Notes under the pieces: model-generated
Database searches by the model: none
What the model was told of the DNA's origin: nothing
What the model saw: the letters and a program-made list of their open reading frames with translations, nothing else
NCBI GenBank assembly: GCA_009695065.1
Contig: SIBR01000050.1
Span: 1-24,066, forward strand
Direction of reading: 5' to 3'
Source of the DNA: Opitutus sp.
GTDB taxonomy: Bacteria; Verrucomicrobiota; Verrucomicrobiae; Opitutales; Opitutaceae
Length of the DNA stretch: 24,066 nt
Translations under genes and position numbers: made by a program
Part shown: positions 1-8,359 of the stretch, one piece after another
Layout of the letters: each line of letters opens with the position of its first letter
Numbering within the stretch: position 1 is the stretch's first letter

Positions 1-41
1 TTACGATTGAAAACCCACCTGAGCGCCTCCGCTATGGCTAA

Positions 42-194
42 TCCAACCGGATCGATCATTCGCTTTGCCAAGCCTGTTGCCACAGGCGCCACTCATCGCG
101 CAGACCCTCCGTCCCCGGCGTGATCGCGCTGCAGGATCACGGCAACCACTGCGTCGCCGAATTCAAAGACATCCGGCTGATGGTGCTGTCGTAA
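42..194 (+). pseudogene. C-terminal relic of a DUF1080 (3-keto-glycoside hydrolase/lyase-like) gene
   Basis: Codons 117-194 read GVIALQDHGNHCVAEFKDIR followed by LMVLS and a TAA stop. This matches the C-terminus of the intact DUF1080 gene at 16054-16770, which reads GVIAFQDHGGGCVAEFKDIR and then LKRIPPK. The same frame can be followed back only to a stop at 39-41. Between 42 and 116 the only resemblance is a short 'RIDHS' (48-62) that may correspond to 'LIDQD' of the intact protein, about 11 codons further away than expected. The family signature LFNGKDLTGW is absent. It is therefore the end of a decayed or internally deleted copy. Its 5' part may lie outside the window, but the in-frame stop argues against an intact gene crossing the edge. 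Homology of the last 26 codons is clear; the boundary at 42 is only the first codon after the stop. Confidence 0.75.
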
Positions 195-228
195 AGAGGA
201 GCCCGGTCGCCTTCGGGTGACTTCGCAG

Positions 229-270
229 CCGCGTCCATTTAGACGCGGACCCATGCGCGTTAATGCGCGC
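229..270. terminator. Two adjacent hairpins between convergent gene ends
   Basis: CCGCGTC (229-235) pairs with GACGCGG (242-248) around a 6-nt loop. GCGCG (255-259) pairs with CGCGC (266-270) around TTAATG. They lie between the stop of the DUF1080 relic (194, plus) and the stop of the sulfatase (285, minus), where a bidirectional terminator would be expected. There is no T-tract on either side, so Rho-independent activity is uncertain. Confidence 0.45.
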
Positions 271-284
271 GGCGACGTTGCGAA

Positions 285-1823
285 TCACTTCAGTTTCTTT
301 CTCTTCGGCGCTGCCGGCTTCGCCGCATCGTCCGCCGCTCCCTCCTCCGCGCGAAGCCGCTGTACTTTCGGCACGTAACCCTCCGACAGATTCATCTGCA
401 AGGTGCGTAGCTCGGTCAGCATGTTCGCGCGCATCCGGGACAGCGTGTCGCGCTGCGCGGGTTCGCCCGCCAGATTATTCATTTCCAGCGGATCGCTCTC
501 GAGATCGAAGAGATATTCGCGATCACCTTCCGCCCACCATTTGTAACGGGCGTCCCGCGCCATCATGTTCAAGGGCGTGATCGCGCCGATTTCACTGATC
601 GCGACCTCGCGGACCCGTTCGGCTTTTCCCGTCGCCACCGGCAGCAGCGATTTCGCGAAGCGCCCCGGCGTAAGGTCGCCGCCTATCGCCTCCACAATGG
701 TCGGGTACACGTCGGCCATCTGGGCGAGCGCTTTCGTGCGGCCGGTCTTCACGCGACCGGGCCACCTCACGACGAGCGGCACGCGCGCGGATTCCTCGTA
801 AAACCGTCCCTTGCTCATCACCCCATGCGCCCCCATCATCTCGCCGTGATCGGCGGTGAACAGCACGAGCGTGTTGTCCCACGTGCCCCGCGTCTTCAGC
901 GCCGCGACGAGTCGCCCGACACACTGATCGACCAGGGCAATCTTCCCGAGATAGTTGGCGAGCATCCGGCGCAGTTCGGCCCGATCAATCGTCTGGCCCT
1001 CGCGTTTGAGGCTCTGGGGGACATTGTCCGGCAGCGTGAGCTTTTGCGGGTCGAACATGGTGGCGAATTCCCCTGGCGCATCGAACGGCGGATGCGGCGA
1101 ATGCAGGCTGACGACCACGCATAGCGGCTTCCCCTGCGGTTGCCGGCCGATCAATTCGACGGCCACGCCGGTGTGAAACGTGTCGTGGTAATCCTCCGGC
1201 TTCACCAGGCTCGCGCGCGGTTCGTATTGTGATTTCACATACCGTGCGCGCATGTCGGCGGCCACGGCGTCGAGCACGCCGAGTTTCTTCAAATATTGCG
1301 CGTACGCGCTGTCATCCGCAGGGTTGTCGACCGGCCCGTTGCCGCTCACCGTGAAATCGAGCCCGAGTGCGCGATAGTATTCGTCCATCGTTTTGAACTC
1401 CCGGTGCCAGGCCGGTCCCGACATCCAGTGCAGCTTCCCAATTTGCGACGTGGTGTAGCCCGCCCGCTGGATGTCGCGAAACATCGGCGCGGATTCCGGC
1501 GGCACGTAGTAGTTGGTCACATTGCCCCACACGGAGTGGCCGGCATTGTGCGAGTACAGCCCCGTGATCAACGAAACGCGCGCCGGCACGCAGACCGGCG
1601 ACGTGGTGTAGCACGCGTCGAAGATCATCCCCTCACGCGCGATCTCATCGAGATTCGGCGTCCGCACCTGTGGGTCGTCCCAACTCAGGTACCGTGGGTT
1701 CCACTGGTCGGTGAGAATCACGAGCACATCCGGCCGGCTTTCGGCCGCCGCCTCCAGCGAGGCCACGCTGCCGAGAAGAAGCGTGAGCAGCGCGGAGGGG
1801 AGGAGTTTCACGTTAAGTCGCAC
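285..1823 (-). CDS. Exported sulfatase (formylglycine-dependent, S1 family)
   Basis: A 512-residue protein that probably removes sulfate esters from a carbohydrate in the periplasm. Residues 1-27 form a Sec signal (basic start, hydrophobic LLTLLLGSVASLEAAA). The mature part opens with the alkaline-phosphatase-fold motif VLVILTDQ, whose Asp39 is a metal ligand. The sulfatase signature C-V-P-A-R is at 78-82; Cys78 is the residue converted to formylglycine by a maturase that is not in this window. FTADHGEMMGAHG and the following SKGRFYEES supply the other metal ligands and the catalytic Lys. Length is normal for the family. The tail is Lys-rich (KRKKLK) and may be disordered. It is the second gene of a minus-strand pair, 168 nt behind the TIM-barrel gene, so desulfation probably belongs to the same catabolic route. 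The exact sulfatase subfamily and substrate cannot be read from the sequence. Confidence 0.93.
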   Translation of the reverse strand: MRLNVKLLPSALLTLLLGSVASLEAAAESRPDVLVILTDQWNPRYLSWDDPQVRTPNLDEIAREGMIFDACYTTSPVCVPARVSLITGLYSHNAGHSVWGNVTNYYVPPESAPMFRDIQRAGYTTSQIGKLHWMSGPAWHREFKTMDEYYRALGLDFTVSGNGPVDNPADDSAYAQYLKKLGVLDAVAADMRARYVKSQYEPRASLVKPEDYHDTFHTGVAVELIGRQPQGKPLCVVVSLHSPHPPFDAPGEFATMFDPQKLTLPDNVPQSLKREGQTIDRAELRRMLANYLGKIALVDQCVGRLVAALKTRGTWDNTLVLFTADHGEMMGAHGVMSKGRFYEESARVPLVVRWPGRVKTGRTKALAQMADVYPTIVEAIGGDLTPGRFAKSLLPVATGKAERVREVAISEIGAITPLNMMARDARYKWWAEGDREYLFDLESDPLEMNNLAGEPAQRDTLSRMRANMLTELRTLQMNLSEGYVPKVQRLRAEEGAADDAAKPAAPKRKKLK

Positions 1824-1872
1824 GACCTCAAAGAACGCGATTGCTCAGCCTTGATGCACCAACCCGAACGGT

Positions 1873-1915
1873 TTGATGGTGGGGCGGAACCGCTGCCCGC
1901 CGCACCGGTCATCAA
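1873..1915 (-). other. Imperfect hairpin between TIM-barrel gene and sulfatase
   Basis: On the plus strand GGTG-G-GGCGG (1878-1887) pairs with CCGCC-G-CACC (1897-1906), nine pairs with one G/G mismatch. TTGAT/ATCAA (1873-1877/1911-1915) can extend it across a 4-nt bulge. It sits in the 168-nt gap inside the presumed TIM-sulfatase transcript and could be a processing site or attenuator that sets the sulfatase level. No GATCGATC-type motif occurs in this gap, so the sulfatase probably relies on the upstream promoter. Confidence 0.3.
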
Positions 1916-1991
1916 CACTCGGGCCACGGTGCGCCACCGGCCGCGCCCTGCCTGCCAGACCGTTTTCATTGCATCGTTATCCCTGGGCCGC

Positions 1992-2921
1992 TCAGGCCGT
2001 CGAATCCTTCAGCGCCTTCGAGAGAAACGCATAGCACCGCTCCGCCGTCGGAATCGGCTGATAGTTCGGCAGCCGATGGATCTGCGCGCTGACCTCGACC
2101 AGCACGGGGCCGGTGTACTTCAGTTCGCGGAGGAGGCGGAAGTATTTTACGTAGTTGATTTTGCCAGACTGCCCGGCGAGCAGGTACTTCAACGGCTTCG
2201 ACCCGACCTCGATGTCCTTCATGTGGATAAAGCCGGTGTGTGGAATGATGGCGCGCATCGTCGGCTCGAGCTCGAATCCCTCCGCCTGGTAGTGACTATA
2301 GTCATACGCCAGCGTGAAGTTCGGATGGTTGACGGTTTTGTGCAGCCAGAGCAGCCGCTCGGGCGAGGTAATGATCTGGCCAAAGTGATTCTTCACCGCG
2401 ATCTTCGTGCCGCTCGCCGCCGCGGTCTCCGCCCAGCGCCGCATGTTCTCGGCCACCTTGTCCTTCAACTTGTCCCACTCGGCGGTCTTCCCGCCCGTCA
2501 CCGATTCGATGAGTGGCGAGCGGCGATCGTCGAGGTCGCGCGCGACTTCGGCCGAACCCTTGATGATGTCCAGCGACGGAGTCTGGTTGGCATCGGTGAG
2601 GCTGATGTGCACGAGCAGACTCGAGGGAGCTAGGCCGGTGGAGCGCAGCTTGTCCCGCACCTCGCGGCGCATGGGTGGAGTGAACTTCTTCAGCTCCGTG
2701 GGAAACTCAGGCATTAGGCACAGCTCGACATTGTCGTAGCCGATGCGCTTGCAGTGATCGAGCGCCTCAGAAACGGGAAGGGACTTCATGCCGTAGAGGC
2801 TGAATCCGATGGGGCGGCTCTTGCCCTTGGCCGGAGCCCCGCTCAAGGGACGGGCCACGGTTGCGGCAAGGACGGAGGCGGCAAGGCTGCTTTGGAGGAA
2901 TTGGCGTCGATTCAGATGCAT
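1992..2921 (-). CDS. Tat-exported sugar phosphate isomerase/epimerase-like TIM-barrel enzyme
   Basis: A 309-residue xylose-isomerase-like TIM-barrel protein (AP endonuclease family 2). I place the start at 2921 because the protein then begins MHLNRRQFLQSSLAASVLAA, a clean twin-arginine signal. An upstream in-frame start at 2990 would add 23 residues in front of the signal. The barrel begins with IGFSLYGMKSLPVSEALDHC and YDNVELCLMPEFP. IAVKNHFGQ, LAYDYSHYQAEG, GFIHMKD and GPVLVEVS are the later strands that carry metal and substrate ligands (Glu, Asp, His). In characterised 3-keto-glycoside systems this fold supplies a lyase/hydratase, so such a role is plausible here, but isomerase or epimerase activity is equally open. 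It is divergent from the heme-dehydrogenase at 3233, with two GATCGATC motifs in between, and is followed by the sulfatase. A truncated paralogue lies at 14329. Confidence 0.88.
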   Translation of the reverse strand: MHLNRRQFLQSSLAASVLAATVARPLSGAPAKGKSRPIGFSLYGMKSLPVSEALDHCKRIGYDNVELCLMPEFPTELKKFTPPMRREVRDKLRSTGLAPSSLLVHISLTDANQTPSLDIIKGSAEVARDLDDRRSPLIESVTGGKTAEWDKLKDKVAENMRRWAETAAASGTKIAVKNHFGQIITSPERLLWLHKTVNHPNFTLAYDYSHYQAEGFELEPTMRAIIPHTGFIHMKDIEVGSKPLKYLLAGQSGKINYVKYFRLLRELKYTGPVLVEVSAQIHRLPNYQPIPTAERCYAFLSKALKDSTA

Positions 2922-3012
2922 GGCTAGGGGAAAGGATTTGGCCGGAAGGCAGGGGAGCCCGCGAGCAATCAGTTTACGCCTTGGTTTCAAGCGGAGGCCG
3001 AATGGAAATCAA

Positions 3013-3022
3013 GATCGATCAT
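3013..3022. promoter_or_regulatory. Predicted GntR operator, TIM-barrel promoter
   Basis: Plus strand GATCGATCAT; read toward the TIM-barrel gene it is ATGATCGATC followed at once by TTGATT (3012-3007). The relic TIM-barrel promoter has the same order, ATGATCGATC then TTGGTT. The assignment to the GntR protein is inferred. Confidence 0.6.
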
Positions 3023-3120
3023 GCAGCATCATGGCAAAATGACGCTCGTGGTCGGCGCACTTAAGAGCGAAAAATGGATGTGGGCCACGCCCTACGAAGA
3101 AGCACTTCAGTTCTTGTTTA

Positions 3121-3130
3121 TGATCGATCA
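3121..3130. promoter_or_regulatory. Predicted GntR operator, heme-dehydrogenase promoter
   Basis: Perfect 10-bp palindrome TGATCGATCA, preceded by TTTA. It is followed after 7 bp by TTGACT (3138-3143), which resembles a -35 hexamer. No good -10 hexamer is visible 16-18 bp further on. Confidence 0.62.
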
Positions 3131-3137
3131 AATGGCC

Positions 3138-3143
3138 TTGACT
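3138..3143 (+). promoter_or_regulatory. TTGACT box behind the operator
   Basis: TTGACT, 7 bp after the palindrome. Equivalent boxes follow the same palindrome at the relic dehydrogenase promoter (gap 8) and the DUF1080 promoter (gap 6). It may be the -35 element or part of the protein-binding site. Confidence 0.45.
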
Positions 3144-3232
3144 CGAAGTGAGCGGATTTGCTCCTGTGGCCTCATTCTGTTGTCGGCAGCTTCTCTGCCG
3201 ACCCTCCATCCCACTACCCCTTGCACACTCCC

Positions 3233-6200
3233 ATGGCTTTTTGCCGCCTGACTTCATTGGTCGTTCCGTTGTTGCGCAGGCGTGTGGTAGTCGGCGCTTC
3301 GGCTTTTCTCGCGGCCTGCGGCTTGACGCAGGGAGCCGAGTCGGGATTCCAGCCGGTCGATACTCAGACCACCGGCCAGCCGCTCCCCGCCCGCGAGGCG
3401 ATGCGCCACCTCAAGCTCCCGGATGGCTTCAAGCTCACGCTTGCCACCGCCGAGCCCCACGTTCGCCAGCCAATTGCCATGGCCTACGATGATCGCGGCC
3501 GCCTGTGGGTCGCCGAGAGCTATTCCTACAATGGCTCCGACTTCACCGATGAGCGGCACGACCGGATCGTGATTTTCGAGGACCGGGATGGCGATGGGGT
3601 CTTCGAATCGCGGAAGGTTTTCCACGATCACCTGAATCGCCTCACCGGCCTGGCCGTCGGCTTCGGTGGCGTCTGGGTGACGACAGCTCCCACCCTGTCG
3701 TTTATCCCCGATCGCAACGAAGACGACATCCCCGACAGCGAGTCCGTCGTGCAATTGGACGGTTGGACCCTAAAAGCCGAGCACAACACGGTGAACGGTC
3801 TCTGCTGGGGACCCGACGGCTGGCTCTACGGCCGGCACGGTATTAAGGAGCCCTCGCGCCCCGGCCAACCCGGCACGCCGATGAACCAACGCCGTGAGGT
3901 GAGCTGCTCGATCTGGCGCTTCCACCCCGTCACGCACAAGTTTGAGGTCGTCGTTGAGGGCTCGGTGAATCCCTGGGGCCTCGACTGGGATGACTGCGGC
4001 CAGCTTTTCATGGGCACCAGCGTCGTCGATCATCTCTGGCACGTGGTGCCGGGCGCGCAATTCAAGCGCACCCTGGCCGCCCGTGAAACTGCGCCGTACG
4101 CCCACACCTATGAGCTGATGACCGCCGCCAACGATCACTCGCATCGCACGCTGGCGAAGCTCGACGAGGACGGTCCCGGCGGCCACTCGCATTCCGACGC
4201 GATGATCTATCTCGGTGACCGCTGGCCCGCGGAGTACCGCGGCAGCGTGTTCATGAGCAATATCCATGGCCGCCGCGTGAATCGCGATCAGATCGCCCGC
4301 GCTGGCGAAGACCGCCCGTTCGTGGCCGGCCACGCGCCGAATTTTCTGCAGGCCTCCGATGCGTGGTTCCGCGCCGTCTCGCTCCAGTACGGGCCCGACG
4401 GCGACGTGGTGATGAGCGACTGGGTCGACAACGGCGAGTGCCACGATCGCGACGGCGTGCACCGCAACAGCGGACGCATCTACAAGATCAGTTGGGGCGA
4501 GCCGCGAAAAGTCCCCGTCGATCTCGCCCACGCGAGCAACGATGAGCTCGTCGCCCTGCAGCGCCACGCCAACGAGTGGTTCGTCCGCCACGCGCGCCGC
4601 CGGCTGCAGGAGCGCGCCGCGGCCGGCGCAAACCTCGGCACCGCGCACGCCGCGCTGCGCGACATGTTCGCCAAGTCCGAGACCGCGCCACTCCGGCTCC
4701 GCGCCCTCTGGGCGCTCTTTTGCACCGGCGGCGCCGAGCAATCCTGGCTCATCCAGCTCACCGAGGATCGCGACGAAAACATCCGCTACTGGGCCACCCG
4801 CCTGCTTGTCGACAACGGCCCCGCGAGCAACGACGTCGTGGCCACGCTCGTGCGCCACGCCGCTGTCGAAAAATCCTGGCTCGTCCGCATGGCCCTCGCC
4901 TCGACGCTTCCAGTGCTGCCCGATTCGCAGCGCTGGAATCTCGGCGCCGCACTCGCGCGCAACCTCCAGCCCACCGGCGATCCCAATCTGCCGCGGCTGC
5001 TCTGGATCGGCTGGCAGGACGCCGTCCATCGCAACGCGGAACAAAGTCTGAAACTTGCCGCCGAGCTCCGCGTCCCCGTTCTCGTCGAATGGATCGCCCG
5101 CCGCCTCGCCGAAGACGCGCGCGCCCAGCCCGGTCTGGTTGCCTCACTCTCCGCGGCCATTCATAGTGCACCGCCGAATACCGCCATCACGCTTCTCCGC
5201 GGCCTCGCCGACGGCCTGCCGCAAATGGCCGAGCCCGCCGGCCGCGAGGTCGGTGATACCATCGGGCCCTTTTTCACACATGAGGATCCCACCGTCTCGC
5301 GCTCGGCCTTGGCCGTGGGCGCCCGGCTGCGCCTCGACGCCGCGCTCGAGCGCCTGCGCGCCTCGCTGCGCGATCCCGGCGTGAGCGCCGCGGGATTGAG
5401 CGAAGCGCTCGCCGCCCTCGTTTCCGCGCGCCCGTCGTGGCTCCCTGATGAGCTCCTTGCGCTCCTCTCGCGCGGCAAGTTCGCCGACCAAGTCATCAAA
5501 GCCCTCGCCTCGTGCGACGACGCCCGCATCGCCTCCGCCATCCTCGACGCCTTCCCCAAGCTCAATCGTCCGGCCCGCACCGCGTCCGTCGACACGCTCC
5601 TCGCGCGCGAGTCCTCTCTGACCGTTCTTGTTGGTGCGCTCGCGGCCGGACGCCTGGAAAAGAAGGACATCACTCATTTTCAGGCCCGCCAGGTCTCCCG
5701 GGTCGCGTCGCCCGCCCTCCGCAAGCGCTTCGAGCAGGTGTGGGGCAACGTCAACACCTCCTCCGCCGAGCTCGCCGCGAAGATGAAGAAGCTGCGCATC
5801 ACCATGAAGCCCGACTTCCTCGCGCTCGGCGACGTTGCGCACGGCCGGCAGCTCTTCGAGCAGCGTTGCGCCGCGTGCCACACGATCTTCGGCAAGGGCG
5901 GCACGCTCGCTCCCGACCTCACCGGCTCCGGCCGCAAGGAGATCGACTATCTGATCACCAACACCGTCGATCCGAACGCCGTGATCGGCGCCGACTGGCA
6001 GTTGGTCATCGCCACGCTTAAGGATGGCCGCGTCGTCGCCGGTTCCATCGCGCAGGAGGCCGACGCGGCCGTCACCTTCCGCACGCCCGACGGTCCCGCC
6101 ACGATCGAGCGCGCCCAGATCAAGTCTCTGGAGCGTATGAACACCTCGCTGATGCCGCAGGGCCTGATCGATGATCTGTCGCCCGATCACATCCGCGATC

Positions 6201-6250
6201 TTTTTGCCTACCTGATGTCCGACGGCGGCGAGAAAACCGCGCGCCGGTGA
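3233..6250 (+). CDS. PVC-type heme-binding dehydrogenase (beta-propeller, HEAT repeats, cytochrome c)
   Basis: About 1005 residues from the chosen ATG (MAFCRLTSLVVPLL...); starts at 3158 or between would put extra sequence before the signal. The signal ends in FLAAC, a plausible lipobox, so the protein may be a lipoprotein facing the periplasm. The order is: N-terminal sugar-dehydrogenase-like beta-propeller (DDRGRLWVAESYSYNGSDF, calcium-type loop EDRDGDG, GPDGWLYGRHG, GGHSHSDAMIYLGD); a helical HEAT-like region; and a C-terminal cytochrome with heme motif CAACH encoded at 5867-5881, followed by GKGGTLAPDLTGSGRK. The family is known from Planctomycetes and Verrucomicrobia and is thought to oxidise a substrate and pass electrons to its own heme; the substrate is not known. 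It is divergent from the TIM-barrel gene and is an end-to-end paralogue of the protein at 16767. A third, truncated copy lies at 13626-14033. Confidence 0.92.
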   Translation: MAFCRLTSLVVPLLRRRVVVGASAFLAACGLTQGAESGFQPVDTQTTGQPLPAREAMRHLKLPDGFKLTLATAEPHVRQPIAMAYDDRGRLWVAESYSYNGSDFTDERHDRIVIFEDRDGDGVFESRKVFHDHLNRLTGLAVGFGGVWVTTAPTLSFIPDRNEDDIPDSESVVQLDGWTLKAEHNTVNGLCWGPDGWLYGRHGIKEPSRPGQPGTPMNQRREVSCSIWRFHPVTHKFEVVVEGSVNPWGLDWDDCGQLFMGTSVVDHLWHVVPGAQFKRTLAARETAPYAHTYELMTAANDHSHRTLAKLDEDGPGGHSHSDAMIYLGDRWPAEYRGSVFMSNIHGRRVNRDQIARAGEDRPFVAGHAPNFLQASDAWFRAVSLQYGPDGDVVMSDWVDNGECHDRDGVHRNSGRIYKISWGEPRKVPVDLAHASNDELVALQRHANEWFVRHARRRLQERAAAGANLGTAHAALRDMFAKSETAPLRLRALWALFCTGGAEQSWLIQLTEDRDENIRYWATRLLVDNGPASNDVVATLVRHAAVEKSWLVRMALASTLPVLPDSQRWNLGAALARNLQPTGDPNLPRLLWIGWQDAVHRNAEQSLKLAAELRVPVLVEWIARRLAEDARAQPGLVASLSAAIHSAPPNTAITLLRGLADGLPQMAEPAGREVGDTIGPFFTHEDPTVSRSALAVGARLRLDAALERLRASLRDPGVSAAGLSEALAALVSARPSWLPDELLALLSRGKFADQVIKALASCDDARIASAILDAFPKLNRPARTASVDTLLARESSLTVLVGALAAGRLEKKDITHFQARQVSRVASPALRKRFEQVWGNVNTSSAELAAKMKKLRITMKPDFLALGDVAHGRQLFEQRCAACHTIFGKGGTLAPDLTGSGRKEIDYLITNTVDPNAVIGADWQLVIATLKDGRVVAGSIAQEADAAVTFRTPDGPATIERAQIKSLERMNTSLMPQGLIDDLSPDHIRDLFAYLMSDGGEKTARR

Positions 6251-6764
6251 ACACTCGAATTTTTCGCCCTGTGGGTGACAGAAACTCCATCTGGAAGTCA
6301 CGAGGAGAGACGCGATGGGGCTTTCCTCGAGGAACGCAGTGACCCGCACCCTCGTTGCGGGATGCACCTTAGATTGGATCGCAGGACCGGCGCGGCGAAG
6401 CGCTCGGTTTCCGAGTTGCGGATGCGTCGGGCGGCGGCGAGGGCAGAGTAGCGTCGAGGAGATCGCTCCGGCCCTTTAGGTCGAACCCGAGTGGTTCGAT
6501 CCGCCGACGGCTGACTTTCAGGTCGCCCGACGCGTGTAGAGAGGGTGCAGGCCACCCACCTGCGGTAATTCGACCACCTTCCCTTGCGCTGGAGTCAGCA
6601 CTGGCCTTGGAATCGGGCCGTCCTGGATTAACGCCCGATGCGGGCGAGAAGGGTGACAGTACTCGAAGCAGAGCGAGGTTCCCGGCGGGTTGCGTCGATT
6701 CTCGCCCGCGAAAATCTCACGAATGCCGCTGCGGAGCGAGGCTGCCCTCGGAGGCCCTCCGCAC
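6251..6764. other. Gene-poor stretch between convergent genes
   Basis: No coding region with recognisable motifs on either strand. Structure visible: CGAGGA/TCCTCG (6301-6306/6324-6329) and CCCGCA/TGCGGG (6343-6348/6356-6361) shortly after the dehydrogenase stop, which could help termination; a perfect 7-bp hairpin TCGAACC-5 nt-GGTTCGA (6481-6499); and an 11-bp inverted repeat GCGGGCGAGAA / TTCTCGCCCGC (6640-6650 / 6699-6709) near the end of the DUF1501 gene. None has a T-tract. Confidence 0.5.
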
Positions 6765-8216
6765 TCAGGCCAAAAGGTCCTTCACGACCGTGCCATGCAC
6801 ATCGGTGAGCCGGAATTGCCGGCCTTGGAAGCGGTAGGTGAGCCGTTCGTGGTCGATGCCGAGGCGGTTGAGGATCGTCGCCTGCAGGTCGTGGATATGC
6901 ACGGGCCGGTCGACGATGTTGAAACCGAATTCGTCGGTCGCGCCGTAGGCGAAACCCGCCTTCATGCCCGCCCCCGCGAGCCACAGCGAGAACGCGCGTC
7001 CGTGGTGGTCGCGGCCGTATTTCTCCCGGTTGGCCGTGCCTTGCGCATACGGCGTGCGGCCGAACTCGCCGCCCCAGATTACGAGCGTGTCGTCGAGCAG
7101 CCCGCGCTGCTTCAGGTCGCGCACGAGCGCCGCCGTCGGCTGGTCGGTGTCGCGCGCGAGGTGCGGCAGGTGTTCGTGCAACCCGTTGTGATGATCCCAG
7201 TCGCGGTGATACAACTGGATGAAGCGCACCCCGCGCTCCGCGAGCCGGCGCGCGAGCAGGCAGTTGCGGGCATAGGAGCCCGGCACGTTCACGTCCGCGC
7301 CGTAACTCTCCAGCACGCCCGCCGACTCGCCTTTCAGCTCCATGAGCTCGGGCACGCTGGCCTGCATGCGGAAGGCCATCTCGAACTGGCCGATCCGCGT
7401 CTCGATCTCCGGGTCGCCCGAGCGGGACTGCTGCAACCGGTTCAACTCCGCGATGCCGTCGAGCAACGCCCGCCGCTGCGGGCGCGTGATGCCCGGCGTG
7501 TCGTTCAGGTAGAGCACCGGCTCGCCCGCACTGCGGAACTGCACGCCTTGGTGCGCGCTCGGCAGGAAACCGCTGCCCCACAGGCGCGCAAGCAGGCCCT
7601 GCCCGGCACGCTTGGCGTTGACCGAAACCAGCACGACGAACGACGGGAGATTGTCGTTCAGCCGCCCCAAGCCATAGTCGATCCACGCCCCCATGCTCGG
7701 GCGCCCAGCGAGCTGGCTGCCGCTCTGGAAAAACGTGATCGCGGGATCGTGGTTGATCGCCTCGGTGTGCATCGAGCGCACCAGGCAGAGCTCGTCCGCG
7801 ATCGCGCGTGTGTGCGGCAGCAGGTCGCTGATCTCCATCCCGCAGCGGCCGCCGCGCTGGAAGCCGAACTTGCTCGGCTGCAGCACGAGCCGCTTTTGCC
7901 CCGCCACCATGCCCGTGATGCGCTGCCCGCGGCGGACCGAATCGGGCAGATCCTCATTGAACCGCTCGCCCAACACCGGCTTGGGATCGAACAGGTCGAG
8001 GTGCGAGGGCCCGCCCGACTGGAAAAGGCAGATGACGCGTTTCGCCTTGGCGGGGAAATGGAGCCCGTCCGCCGGCGGCCGCGCGGCACCGGCAGGCGCG
8101 GCGGCCAGCACGTCGCCGCGAAACAGATGGGCCAGCGCGGCGGCGCCGAAGCCCAGGCCCGTCCGCCCGAGAAACTCGCGCCGGGATTGCAGGGCTTGGT
8201 AGCGATGGCAGGACAT
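6765..8216 (-). CDS. Tat-exported DUF1501 family protein
   Basis: A 483-residue protein of the DUF1501 family, which resembles sulfatases and phosphatases in fold but has no established reaction. I chose the start at 8216 because it gives MSCHRYQALQSRREFLGRTG, a twin-arginine signal; an upstream start at 8330 would run through a low-complexity purine tract. Family hallmarks are LFQSGGPSHLDLFDPKP near the N-terminus, HTEAINHDPAITFFQSGSQL, SMGAWIDYGLG, the C-terminal WGGEFGRTP and GRDHHGRAFSLWLAGAGMK, and a closing LTDVHGTVVKDLLA. DUF1501 genes are typically found beside PSCyt1/DUF1549/DUF1553 genes, as here, and the two are thought to act together. It is the last gene of the minus-strand operon. 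A decayed fragment of a second copy lies at 15605-15838. Confidence 0.92.
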   Translation of the reverse strand: MSCHRYQALQSRREFLGRTGLGFGAAALAHLFRGDVLAAAPAGAARPPADGLHFPAKAKRVICLFQSGGPSHLDLFDPKPVLGERFNEDLPDSVRRGQRITGMVAGQKRLVLQPSKFGFQRGGRCGMEISDLLPHTRAIADELCLVRSMHTEAINHDPAITFFQSGSQLAGRPSMGAWIDYGLGRLNDNLPSFVVLVSVNAKRAGQGLLARLWGSGFLPSAHQGVQFRSAGEPVLYLNDTPGITRPQRRALLDGIAELNRLQQSRSGDPEIETRIGQFEMAFRMQASVPELMELKGESAGVLESYGADVNVPGSYARNCLLARRLAERGVRFIQLYHRDWDHHNGLHEHLPHLARDTDQPTAALVRDLKQRGLLDDTLVIWGGEFGRTPYAQGTANREKYGRDHHGRAFSLWLAGAGMKAGFAYGATDEFGFNIVDRPVHIHDLQATILNRLGIDHERLTYRFQGRQFRLTDVHGTVVKDLLA

Positions 8217-8359
8217 GGGGAGCGGAAAGGTTGGGAGGCCGGGAGAGGGGGAGACAGGGGAGAAGGGGAGACTGGGAGACGAGGAGACCCGAAGGCGGAG
8301 CAAGGGCCGAGACACGGAGGTCTGACTCACGGTCTCATTGTCTCATTATCGGATCGTCT
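8217..8359. repeat. Purine-rich tract with repeated GAGAC units
   Basis: The plus strand of 8217-8300 is almost pure purine. GAGAC occurs at 8251, 8268, 8276, 8284 and 8309, and its complement GTCTC at 8332 and 8340. The transcript across it (minus strand) would be a long C/U-rich leader in front of the DUF1501 start, with no purine-rich Shine-Dalgarno sequence. It fills the only wide gap (143 nt) inside an otherwise tight operon. No coding potential is seen. Confidence 0.6.

Larger units (their letters stand above)
2922..3232. promoter_or_regulatory. Divergent control region, TIM-barrel / heme-dehydrogenase
   Basis: This 311-bp region separates the two divergent starts. It holds two copies of the GATCGATC palindrome with centres 109 bp apart, one about 96 bp before the TIM-barrel ATG and one about 108 bp before the dehydrogenase ATG. 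No gene is credible inside it; an upstream in-frame start at 3158 would only lengthen the dehydrogenase signal peptide. The relic pair at 14034-14328 has the same architecture. Confidence 0.7.

Noticed and set aside
49..60. GGATCGATCATT near the left edge as another operator copy
   Set aside because: It is in the reading frame of the DUF1080 relic and may be the remnant of the same LIDQ-coding segment, so it is not independent evidence.
1296..2633. Long plus-strand open frame of 445 codons
   Set aside because: It is antisense to the sulfatase and TIM-barrel genes, which have clear motifs; its translation is Arg-rich without domains, as expected for a shadow in GC-rich DNA.
6481..6500. GGTTCGATCC resembling a tRNA T-arm
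   Set aside because: The flanking bases do not form a T stem on either strand, and no acceptor, D or anticodon arms fit.
6640..6709. 11-bp inverted repeat as ends of a small mobile element
   Set aside because: The span is only 70 bp, with no target duplication or coding content; it is more likely a hairpin near the gene end.
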